Source: Peristeroidobacter soli (GTDB lineage: Bacteria; Pseudomonadota; Gammaproteobacteria; Steroidobacterales; Steroidobacteraceae). From it: a DNA stretch of 64,000 bases. This document shows positions 35,766 to 42,927 of this stretch, one piece after another. A program made the translations under genes and the position numbers. The notes under the pieces were generated by a model. It worked only from the letters and a program-made list of their open reading frames with translations, ran no database searches and had not been told where the DNA came from. The number at the start of each line of letters is the position of its first letter. Position 1 is the first letter of the stretch. The stretch is from NCBI RefSeq assembly GCF_004138485.1, contig NZ_RYEV01000004.1, positions 556,803 to 620,802 of the forward strand, in the 5' to 3' direction.

Positions 35766-36516
35766 TCTTCTTCGAGATCTCGCCAGCGGCGTGCCGGATC
35801 GCGGCGATGGTGTCTTTCACCGAAAGCGCCTTGGGCGTTTCGATGTAGGGGCACGTCAGCGCGGCAGCCGCGCCGGCGGCGGCCATCACTGGCGCCGACA
35901 GATCGACGATGTGACGAGTCACGTCGCTATCGGCCTTCACATACTTTTGGCTGCGAGCGAGCGCGGCGCGCTCCTCGAAGCTCTTCCAGAGCTTCGGTGA
36001 CACGGTTGGCGCGAGTCGCGTGCGCCAGTCCGCCCGGACCTCCTCGGGCTGGAAGGCATACAACACCAGACCCGACGTTGAATCGATCAGCGGCCGACGA
36101 TAGCCGACCCGCACGGAGAAGCCTTGATTGCCCGGCGCTTCGATACGCGCCACCACGACCATCTGCTCGTCGCTCACCACGGCGAGATGACAGGACTGCC
36201 CGATCACGCGGCTGAGCTTTCTCATCTCGGGCAGCGCGTCCTCGAGCAGACTCTTGGTCGGCGCACGCGCGACGCCGAGCGCGAACAATTTGTTGGTCAG
36301 CTCGAAGCCGTCGCCGGATTCGGATTGAGTGACGTAGCCGCGATGGACCAGCGCATCCACCATTCGAAACAGCTCGCTCACCGAGCGACCGAGCTCCGTC
36401 GCGATCTGCGACATGGTGAGCGGCGTGCCGCGGGCAGCCAGCAGCTCGAGCACGTCCAGCCCCTTTTCCAGAGCGGGCGCGCTGTATTTGCGTTCTTCGT
36501 CTTCGCGGGCAGCCAT
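35752..36516 (-). CDS. IclR-family transcriptional regulator
   Basis: A 254-residue protein with an N-terminal winged helix (APALEKGLDVLELLAARGTPLTMSQIATELGRSVSELFRMVDALVHRGYV) and a C-terminal IclR effector domain (PLIDSTSGLVLYAFQPEE, VDLSAPVMAAAGAAAALTCPYI). IclR proteins often control sugar-acid catabolism. It is the last gene of a minus-strand run split-dehydratase, FucP, IclR, with a 44-bp gap after fucP, and ends overlapping the fucosidase gene. It probably regulates this L-fucose locus in response to a sugar acid such as fuconate or a keto-deoxy acid. No operator could be assigned with confidence. Confidence 0.92.
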   Translation of the reverse strand: MAAREDEERKYSAPALEKGLDVLELLAARGTPLTMSQIATELGRSVSELFRMVDALVHRGYVTQSESGDGFELTNKLFALGVARAPTKSLLEDALPEMRKLSRVIGQSCHLAVVSDEQMVVVARIEAPGNQGFSVRVGYRRPLIDSTSGLVLYAFQPEEVRADWRTRLAPTVSPKLWKSFEERAALARSQKYVKADSDVTRHIVDLSAPVMAAAGAAAALTCPYIETPKALSVKDTIAAIRHAAGEISKKISSN

Positions 36517-36560
36517 GCGAGGGATTATAGACAGCCGCCGCCGGATGCGTCAGCGGGGAA

Positions 36561-37856
36561 TCAATGAACTGCCGCCGGGATCGGCTGCATCGCACTGCCC
36601 GGCTGACGCCCGGCCGACCACGCGAACCCGCCGATCACCATGAAACAGACGGTCGGCACCAGAATGGCGTAGTTGATGGCACTCACGTCGGACACCACAC
36701 CCATCGCCGCCGTGAGCACGGCCCCACCAATGATCGCCATCACCAGGAACGCTGACGCCGTTCTGGTGAGCGGCCCGAGATCGCGCAGCGAGTTCGCGAA
36801 AATCGTTGGAAACATGATGGACATGAACAGGCTGGTCGCCGCCAGCGCGTACAGGCCCAACTGACCGCCGGCGAATACGGCCACCAGCGTCAGACAAATG
36901 TTGATGGCCGCAAAAGTCGCCATGAGTCGCGTCGGACTGAACCGGCTCATCAACGCGGTGCCGACGAAACGCCCGATCATGAAGCACAGCAGCGACGCGG
37001 TGAGATAACCCGCTGCCGTTTTCTCGCCCATGCCCGGCACCTCGGCCTGCGCATAGCGAATCATGAAACTCCACACGCCCACCTGCGCCCCGACGTAGAA
37101 GAACTGAGCAACCACACCAAAGATGAAATGCCCTCGCAGCGCCAACGCGGCGATCGACTGGCGCATCGAGAGTCGCTCGGGATCGTCGGGCTGCGGCGCT
37201 TGCGCCTGAGGGGGAAACTTCGTGATCGCAACCAGCGCCGCCCACGAGAGCACGACCGCGGCCACGATGAGATAAGGCATCTGCACCGACTGCGCTTCGC
37301 CCGCCTGAAACGCAGCCAACTGCGCCTGACTCATCGCCGCCAGCTCGGCTTGGGTCGGCTCGACGCCCGAAAGTATGAACTCGCGCCCGATCAGCACGCC
37401 GGCGATGGCCCCGAGGGGATTGAAGGCTTGCGCCAGATTCAATCGTTGCTCGGCCCGCGCCGGATCGCCCAGCACCGTGATCAGAGGATTGGCCGAGGTC
37501 TCCAGGAACGACAGCCCCGCCGCGATCACGAACAGCGCCGTGAGAAACCAGCCGTACTGGAGCAGCTCGGCGGCGGGATAGAACAGCAGTGCGCCGATGC
37601 CGAAGGTCATCAATCCCAACAGCACGGTGACTTTGTAGCCGTAGCGCTGAATCACCCACCCCGCCGGCAGCGCCAGAAAGAAATACCCCAGATAGAACGC
37701 CGACTGCACCAGGCTCGACTGAAAGTCGCTCAGGAAGAACGCCTTGCGCAGATGAGGCATCAGCACGTCGTTCAGATTGTTCGCCACGCCCCACAGAAAG
37801 AACAGAGTGACGATGAGGACCAGGGGCGCGAGCGCGGTGCCTGTCTTGTTGTTCAT
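36561..37856 (-). CDS. fucP: L-fucose:H+ symporter-type MFS permease
   Basis: A 431-residue inner-membrane protein of 12 hydrophobic segments, close in length to E. coli FucP (438). The N-terminal stretch LFFLWGVANNLNDVLMPHLRKAF followed by SSLVQSAFYLGYFFLALPAGWVIQRYGYK is typical of the FucP branch, including the conserved asparagine-rich helix and the acidic residue used for proton coupling. FLETSANPLITVLG near residue 135 is another branch signature. ATG 37856 starts just before the first helix, behind a G-rich site. It lies 19 bp after the dehydratase large subunit and near the GH95 fucosidase, consistent with L-fucose uptake. Confidence 0.9.
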   Translation of the reverse strand: MNNKTGTALAPLVLIVTLFFLWGVANNLNDVLMPHLRKAFFLSDFQSSLVQSAFYLGYFFLALPAGWVIQRYGYKVTVLLGLMTFGIGALLFYPAAELLQYGWFLTALFVIAAGLSFLETSANPLITVLGDPARAEQRLNLAQAFNPLGAIAGVLIGREFILSGVEPTQAELAAMSQAQLAAFQAGEAQSVQMPYLIVAAVVLSWAALVAITKFPPQAQAPQPDDPERLSMRQSIAALALRGHFIFGVVAQFFYVGAQVGVWSFMIRYAQAEVPGMGEKTAAGYLTASLLCFMIGRFVGTALMSRFSPTRLMATFAAINICLTLVAVFAGGQLGLYALAATSLFMSIMFPTIFANSLRDLGPLTRTASAFLVMAIIGGAVLTAAMGVVSDVSAINYAILVPTVCFMVIGGFAWSAGRQPGSAMQPIPAAVH

Positions 37857-37875
37857 CCATCCCCCCCCAAAACGA

Positions 37876-39078
37876 TCAGGCGCCGCGCGGGAAACAGCCC
37901 GGGCCGCTGGGCTCGAACGACTTGTACGTGAGAATGAATTCACGATGGCCCAGGTCCTCGGACCTGGTGAGCTGCCCGCCCGCGACGGCCTCGACCAGCG
38001 CGACGATCTCATCGGCCACTTCACCCAGATCGCTCTCGCCTTCCAGAATGCGGCCCGCGTTCACATCCATGTCTTCGCTCATGCGTCGATAGGTTTCGGG
38101 GTTGCCGGTGACTTTGATGACCGGCGCAATCGCCGAGCCGACCACCGAACCCCGCCCCGTCGTGAACAACGTGAGGTGCGCACCGCAGGCCATGAGCTCG
38201 ACGATCTCGGCATTGTCCGAGATGTTCGGAAAGCCAAACTTCGGCGCGCCATCGGGCACCACGTCGAGCAGATACAACCCCGGCACTTCGGGAATCTCCG
38301 CAGGCTTGATCACGCCCACGATAGAAGATGAGCCCGACTTCACATACGCGCCTGCCGATTTCTCTTCCTGCGAGCTGAGCCCGCCCTCGGCATTGCCCGG
38401 CGCGAAGCTGCCGAAGCCCATGGCGCGGTAGTAGGTTTCGGCCTTGGCGATCGAGGCGACGATGGCCTCGCCCACTTCAGGCGTGCTGGCGCGCACCGCC
38501 ATCGGCCCTTCGCAGCCAATCATCTCGCCGGTTTCCTCGAAGATGCAGGTCGCACCGGCCGCAACCAGCCGATCGAATGCGCGGCCAACCGCAGGATTCG
38601 CGGTAATGCCGCTGGTCCCATCGGAGCCTCCGCAGATGGTGCCGACCACCAGCTCGCTCAGTTGCATCGGCACCCGGACCGCCGTGTCCGCAATGTTTTG
38701 TTTCATCGCTTTGGCGGTGATGACCCCCAGATCCGTTGCACGACGCGTGCCGCCCGCCTTCTGAATCACGATGGTCTCGACGGGTCGGGCGCTCGCCGCC
38801 ACGTGCGCAGCCAGGGCTTCGCGGTTGAACGACTCACAGCCCAGCGACACCAGCAGCACCGCGCCGACGTTGGGATGGGTCGTCAGCGCTTTCATCATGC
38901 GCAATGCATATTCGTTCGGGTAGCAGCCGGGAAATCCAATCAAGTGCACGTCGGGATCGTCACAATGATCGACGATGCGCCGGGCGACGTGGTGCGCGCA
39001 CTCGACCAGGTAGGCAACCGCGACGACGTTGCGAATGCCTTTTCGTCCGTCCCGCCGCAGATAGCCCTGAAAGCTCAT
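37876..39078 (-). CDS. UxaA-family sugar-acid dehydratase, large (C-terminal) subunit
   Basis: A 400-residue cytoplasmic enzyme of the altronate/galactarate dehydratase family, which removes water from sugar acids using Fe2+. Family features include the opening FQGYLRRDGRKGIRNVVAVAYLVEC, VLLVSLGCESFN, IQKAGGTRRATDLG, VGTICGGSDGTSGITANPAVG and ETGEMIGCEG. In E. coli UxaA the SAF domain and this domain are one protein; here they are two genes overlapping by 4 bp (ATGA), so they are translationally coupled. Its position beside fucP, iclR and the fucosidase suggests an L-fuconate-pathway acid as substrate, which is inference. Confidence 0.85.
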   Translation of the reverse strand: MSFQGYLRRDGRKGIRNVVAVAYLVECAHHVARRIVDHCDDPDVHLIGFPGCYPNEYALRMMKALTTHPNVGAVLLVSLGCESFNREALAAHVAASARPVETIVIQKAGGTRRATDLGVITAKAMKQNIADTAVRVPMQLSELVVGTICGGSDGTSGITANPAVGRAFDRLVAAGATCIFEETGEMIGCEGPMAVRASTPEVGEAIVASIAKAETYYRAMGFGSFAPGNAEGGLSSQEEKSAGAYVKSGSSSIVGVIKPAEIPEVPGLYLLDVVPDGAPKFGFPNISDNAEIVELMACGAHLTLFTTGRGSVVGSAIAPVIKVTGNPETYRRMSEDMDVNAGRILEGESDLGEVADEIVALVEAVAGGQLTRSEDLGHREFILTYKSFEPSGPGCFPRGA

Positions 39079-39389
39079 GTCGCATCCACCCGCGCAGCGC
39101 GGGTATGCGCGCCGATGTAATCGCTCTTCATGTTGTGCAAATGAATCCAGCCCCCGGCCTGCACAGCAGCGGTCATCGAGCCGATCGGCGCACCGTATTT
39201 GATGACTTTCTCGCCCGCCGCCAGGGCACGGCGCGCCAGCTTGTGCCCGAGCTCCGTGTCCTGGAGCACATGGAGCGCTTCATCCGGGCTGATGTCGAAT
39301 CGCTCACCGGCACGCACCGCCCGACAACACACGAGCACGTTGTCAGTCGGATGCAAGAGAAGGACGGGCGCGGCCTGAAGACGCTTCAT
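39075..39389 (-). CDS. UxaA-family dehydratase, small SAF-domain subunit
   Basis: A 104-residue protein matching the N-terminal SAF domain of altronate dehydratase: LLLHPTDNVLVCCRAVRAGERF, then GHKLARRALAAGEKVIKYGAPIGSMTAAVQAGGWIHLHNMKSDY. The closing GxxIGxA...G...HxHN pattern contributes active-site residues to the large subunit. It overlaps the large-subunit gene by 4 bp and is the first gene of the fucose-type operon, so the promoter should lie in the AT-rich stretch at about 39400-39430 (minus strand CATATG, TAAAAT). ATG 39389 lacks a clear ribosome binding site, so the start is somewhat uncertain. Confidence 0.85.
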   Translation of the reverse strand: MKRLQAAPVLLLHPTDNVLVCCRAVRAGERFDISPDEALHVLQDTELGHKLARRALAAGEKVIKYGAPIGSMTAAVQAGGWIHLHNMKSDYIGAHTRAARVDAT

Positions 39390-39527
39390 TTGGACTACAG
39401 TCTCACATATGATTTTGATTTTATCTATAGAACCAGCGCCCGCCTGTGTCGGAAGTTGCCCGAACCTGGAACAGGCGGCGCGCTGCTTCGTTTCCCTACA
39501 GCGAATGCCGACTGGATGAGGAATTTC

Positions 39528-39752
39528 ATGGCCAGAGCCAAAATACCCGCCGCGGGCCCCGCCCCACCCTGGTGGCTGATGGAGGGAGACGAGGAATGTC
39601 CCGGCTGCGGTCAGCTCTATATTTACGAGATGGAGTTTCGCTGCCCGGAGTGTGAAATGACGACCTGCGTCCATTGCAGACGACGCCACTCCGACGGCCG
39701 CTGGGTCTGTGTCTCCTGCACCGAGCCCCCGGGAGATACCGATGGCGGCTAG
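39528..39752 (+). CDS. Small eight-cysteine (double zinc-binding) protein at the head of the Ku operon
   Basis: A 74-residue protein with four CxxC knuckles: C24-C27, C39-C42, C47-C50 and C61-C64, plus H54. This spacing fits two structural zinc sites, possibly cross-braced as in RING-type folds. The N-terminal 20 residues are proline/alanine-rich and the C-terminus is acidic. ATG 39528 follows GAGGA at six bases; an ATG at 39516 is an alternative. Its end overlaps the first Ku gene by 11 bp, so it is translated with it. I do not recognise a named family. A role in DNA-end handling with Ku is inferred from position only. Confidence 0.72.
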   Translation: MARAKIPAAGPAPPWWLMEGDEECPGCGQLYIYEMEFRCPECEMTTCVHCRRRHSDGRWVCVSCTEPPGDTDGG

Positions 39753-40524
39753 AGCGATCTGGAAAGGCGAGCTCAAGCTCGGCAAGCACAACGTGGGCGT
39801 GAAGTTCTTCTCCGCCATCGAAGATCGCAGCGTGCGTTTCCATCTGCTTCACGAGAAGGACCAGGCCCCCGTCGAGCAACACATCGTGCGCAAGGACACC
39901 GGCAAGGACGTGCCGAGGGAGGACATGCGCAAGGCGTTTGCAGTCGGCGCAAATACCGCGGTGATCCTGCAACCCGAGGAACTCGAGGAACTGGTGCCAC
40001 CGGAATCCCGCGACATCGAGTTGCTTCGCTTCGTGCCGGCCGATGCGATTGGCGACCAATGGTACGAGCGCGCCTACTATCTGGGCCCCGATGGTCACAC
40101 CGAGGATTACTTCGCCTTTGGTGCAGCGCTGTCCCGGAAGGAAGTCATCGGCATCGCGCGCTGGGTGATGCGCAAGAAACGCTACCTCGGCGCGATCAGC
40201 GTCGTCGATGGCTATCTGGTCATGACCACGATGCGTCGTGCGGAACAGGTGTTGAGCTTCTCCGGCGTCGAGCCCGCGAAGTCGGCAACGCCGCAAGCCA
40301 ACGAGCTGAAGCTCGCCGAACAGCTGGTCAAGTCCATCGAGGCGGACTTCGATCCGCAGCAGTGGCAGAACGAATATCGCGAGCGGCTGCTCGAGCTCAT
40401 CGAGGCCAAGGCGCGCGGCGAGAAGATCAAGCCGGTGCCCGTGAAGAAGAAGCGCCCGGAAGGCAGCCTCGCCGACAGCCTGAAGGCCAGTATCGCCGCC
40501 GCGAAGGAGAAGAAAGTTGCCTAG
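39742..40524 (+). CDS. ku: Ku protein, first paralogue (non-homologous end joining)
   Basis: A 260-residue DNA-end-binding protein that forms a ring on broken DNA and recruits ligase D. The Ku core is visible: RAIWKGELKLGKHNVGVKFFSAI, FHLLHEKDQAPVEQHIVRKD, ELLRFVPADAIGDQWYERAYYLGPDG, GIARWVMRKKRYLGAI and LAEQLVKSIEADFDPQQWQNEYRERLLELIEAKARG. A short lysine-rich tail follows. The LHEKD..PVE segment is divergent from the usual H..D.G..I. ATG 39742 follows GGGAG. It overlaps both neighbours (11 bp and 8 bp). The partner is probably the second Ku, giving a heterodimer. No ligD lies in the window. Confidence 0.92.
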   Translation: MAARAIWKGELKLGKHNVGVKFFSAIEDRSVRFHLLHEKDQAPVEQHIVRKDTGKDVPREDMRKAFAVGANTAVILQPEELEELVPPESRDIELLRFVPADAIGDQWYERAYYLGPDGHTEDYFAFGAALSRKEVIGIARWVMRKKRYLGAISVVDGYLVMTTMRRAEQVLSFSGVEPAKSATPQANELKLAEQLVKSIEADFDPQQWQNEYRERLLELIEAKARGEKIKPVPVKKKRPEGSLADSLKASIAAAKEKKVA

Positions 40525-41521
40525 TCGCAAGCGTCAACGCGAACCCGAAGCGCGCGCCGACGAGGAAAGCGCCGGCGCCCGCGTGCGCTCCCTGTGGTCG
40601 GGCACGATAACGTTCGGCCTGGTCAGCATTCCGGTCGATCTGCTGACTGCCGTCCGTCCGCGCCAGACCGCGATGAAATTGGTGGATACCGAAGGACATG
40701 CGCTCGGCCGCCAGTATCACTGCTCGAAGGAAGGCAAGAAGCTCGACTACGACGATCTGGTGCGCGGCTATGAAACTGACGACGGCAAGATGGTGGTGAT
40801 CACGGACCAGGAGTTCGAGTCGGTGGCACCGGAAATGTCCGCTGACATCGAGCTGCGCAGCTTCGTGCCCCTGGAGCAAGTCCCGGCGCTGTACTTTCAG
40901 AAGCCCTACTTCCTCGCTCCCGCCGGCAAGTCCGCCAAGGCCTACGTGCTGCTCGCGGCGACCATGGAGCGCACCGGTCGGGTCGCGATCGGCAGCTTCG
41001 TCATGCGCGGTCATGAATATCTGGTCGCCATCGTTCCCGACAACGGCGTGCTGCGGCTCGACACGCTGCGCTACGCCGATGAGATTCGTACCCCGGCGTC
41101 GATCGGCCTGCCGAAGCACTCCAAGCCCGCGGCCGCCAAGGTGACGCAATTCGCCAGGCAGATCGAGGCGCTCACTCACGAGCAGATCGACATCGCCGAG
41201 CTGCAGGATCAGGAAGCGAGGCAGCTGCAGTCGCTGGTGGAGTCCAAACAGAAAGCGCACGACGATGTGATTCATCCGAAGGGCGCCGAAGCCGCCGAAG
41301 AGACCGAGGCCGGCGGCGGTGCGAAGGTCATCGATCTGATGGAAGTGCTCCGCAAGAGCTTGTCCAGGAGCGCCGTCGTGCGGACGGCCGAAGCCAGCGA
41401 GCCCATCGATCTGGCGGAACGTCGCGCCCAGCGCGATGCTCGCTCGAGCGCCACGAAAAAGAAGTCCGCCCCGGCCAAGGCCAAGCGCAAGACGCCACGC
41501 AAGCGAGCCAAACGCAGCTAG
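40517..41521 (+). CDS. ku: Ku protein, second paralogue with long basic tail
   Basis: A 334-residue Ku protein. The core begins RSLWSGTITFGLVSIPVDLLTAVRPRQ, with LVDTEGHALGRQYHCSKEGKKLDYDDLVRGYE, IELRSFVPLEQVPALYFQKPYFLAPAGK and GHEYLVAIVPDNGVLRLDTLRYADEIR. It lacks the long C-terminal ligase-contact helices' usual pattern and instead ends in about 50 residues rich in K, R and A (KKKSAPAKAKRKTPRKRAKRS), resembling histone H1 tails; in other bacteria such tails aid DNA sliding. TTG 40517 follows AAGGAG and overlaps the first ku gene by 8 bp. It is distinct from the first paralogue, so a Ku heterodimer is likely. Confidence 0.92.
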   Translation: MPSRKRQREPEARADEESAGARVRSLWSGTITFGLVSIPVDLLTAVRPRQTAMKLVDTEGHALGRQYHCSKEGKKLDYDDLVRGYETDDGKMVVITDQEFESVAPEMSADIELRSFVPLEQVPALYFQKPYFLAPAGKSAKAYVLLAATMERTGRVAIGSFVMRGHEYLVAIVPDNGVLRLDTLRYADEIRTPASIGLPKHSKPAAAKVTQFARQIEALTHEQIDIAELQDQEARQLQSLVESKQKAHDDVIHPKGAEAAEETEAGGGAKVIDLMEVLRKSLSRSAVVRTAEASEPIDLAERRAQRDARSSATKKKSAPAKAKRKTPRKRAKRS

Positions 41522-41684
41522 CTCGCTCGACTCCGGTCGCCGGTCGCGCCGGAGCAAGACGGCCGCGACGGCGCCCACTAGAACTGACTGCTACGACGCC
41601 GGCTGAGCGAAGCCTTGTGCCCGCCCTTTTTGCCCCCATCCGTGGCTGGATTGGTACCCTATCGGTTTACCCCGGGACACTGCC

Positions 41685-42329
41685 ATGAATGCCCCTCTCA
41701 AGATCGATTTCGTCTCCGATGTCTCCTGCCCCTGGTGTGTGATCGGGCTGAAGTCGCTCGAACAGGCGCTCGCGCAGCTCGGTCCCGACGTGAGCGCGAA
41801 CATTCATTTCCAGCCATTCGAGCTGAATCCGCAGATGGCGCCCGAGGGTGAGGACATCATCGAGCACATCGGCAAGAAATATGGCTCGACGCCCGAGCAG
41901 ATGGAGGCCAGTCGCGAAGGCATTCGCGCGCGAGGTGCGGAGCTGGGCTTCACGTTCAACATGGAGAAGCGCGGCCGCATCTACAACACGTTCGATGCGC
42001 ATCGGCTGTTGCACTGGGCGGAGCTGGAAGGTCGTCAGCTCGAATTGAAACGTGCCCTGTTCGAAGCGTATTTCACGGACGGGCGCAATCCGAGCGACCA
42101 TGAGGTGCTGATCGACGTCGCCTCACGAGTCGGGCTCGATGCGCAACAGGCGCGGGAAATTCTGGCGTCGGATCGTTATGCCGCCGACGTGCGTCAGCGC
42201 GAACAGCTGTTCGGTCAGCTCGGCATTCGCGCCGTGCCGTCGGTCATCGTCAACGACAAATATCTGATTCAGGGCGGGCAGCCCGTCGCGGTGTTCGAGC
42301 AGGCGCTGAGAAAGATCGCCAGCGAGTAA
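41685..42329 (+). CDS. DsbA-family oxidoreductase, FrnE-like
   Basis: A 214-residue cytoplasmic thioredoxin-fold protein with no signal peptide. The active site is C15-P-W-C18 in DVSCPWCVIG, followed by the helical insertion (YGSTPEQMEASREGIRARGAELGFTFNME) and the cis-proline segment GIRAVPSVIVNDKY. FrnE-type proteins are disulfide oxidoreductases or isomerases linked to oxidative stress (in Deinococcus) or polyketide making (in Streptomyces). ATG 41685 begins at the first strand. It lies 163 bp after the Ku operon, with a probable own promoter in that gap, and is convergent with cheW. Confidence 0.92.
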   Translation: MNAPLKIDFVSDVSCPWCVIGLKSLEQALAQLGPDVSANIHFQPFELNPQMAPEGEDIIEHIGKKYGSTPEQMEASREGIRARGAELGFTFNMEKRGRIYNTFDAHRLLHWAELEGRQLELKRALFEAYFTDGRNPSDHEVLIDVASRVGLDAQQAREILASDRYAADVRQREQLFGQLGIRAVPSVIVNDKYLIQGGQPVAVFEQALRKIASE

Positions 42330-42336
42330 CGTCGGC

Positions 42337-42831
42337 TCAGGCTTCGAGCGCCACGCTCTCGTCGGGGGCCAGCATGCCGTCGATGTCGAGCAACAGAATC
42401 ATGCGCTCGCCGAGCGTAGCGAGTGCGGGCACGCAGTTGCGGTCGGTGACGGTGATACCGGAGGGCGTATCCTGGATGTCCTTCTCGCTCAAATGACTCA
42501 CATCGGACACGGCATCGACGACCAGACCGAAGTCGCGGCGTCCGTTCTTGCCGATGACCGTCAGCACGACGATGACCGTGGTCGCAGTGCCAGCCACGGC
42601 GGGCAAGCCGAGGCGCGTACGCAGGTCGATCACGGGGACGATGACGCCTCGCAAGTTCAGCACGCCCAGAATGTGCGTCGGCGTTTCCGGCACGGCCGTC
42701 ACCGGGGTCCAGCCGCGAATTTCGCGAACCCGCAGGATGTCCACGCCGAACACCTGCTGATCGAGATGGAACGTAAGAATCTGGGCCGGCGCGGGGCTGA
42801 ATACAGAGCTCATGATCGATTGTTCCGCCAT
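42337..42831 (-). CDS. CheW-like chemotaxis coupling protein
   Basis: A 164-residue single CheW domain. Recognisable blocks are ILTFHLDQQVFGVDILRVREIRGWTPVTAVPETPTHILGVLNLRGVIVPVIDLRTRLG and the closing VPALATLGERMILLLDID. CheW bridges chemoreceptors to CheA kinase at the membrane. No other chemotaxis gene is adjacent; the orphan setting suggests it serves an array encoded elsewhere or one of the local kinases. ATG 42831 follows GGGGA. It is 7 bp from the end of the convergent FrnE gene. Confidence 0.92.
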   Translation of the reverse strand: MAEQSIMSSVFSPAPAQILTFHLDQQVFGVDILRVREIRGWTPVTAVPETPTHILGVLNLRGVIVPVIDLRTRLGLPAVAGTATTVIVVLTVIGKNGRRDFGLVVDAVSDVSHLSEKDIQDTPSGITVTDRNCVPALATLGERMILLLDIDGMLAPDESVALEA

Positions 42832-42927
42832 TGTCCCCGCAATTCTGACAAGGAGCTAAATCGTCACGCCCGGCAGCGACTTGAGCAGGCGGTCGCCGAT
42901 TCAGGCGCCGCCTGATGTCCGGCCACG

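Noticed and set aside
36550-37860. A 436-codon frame overlapping fucP on the same strand
   Set aside because: It is a +1 shadow with arginine/glycine-rich composition, whereas the other frame gives 12 membrane helices and FucP motifs.
38904-39515. Upstream extension of the eight-cysteine protein to 282 residues
   Set aside because: It would run antisense through the split UxaA genes; a good ribosome binding site supports the short form at 39528.
41522-41684. Non-coding RNA or tRNA between the Ku operon and the FrnE gene
   Set aside because: No cloverleaf or conserved RNA fold is visible; only a loose CTCCGG/CCGGAG pair with a 12-base loop and no T-run.
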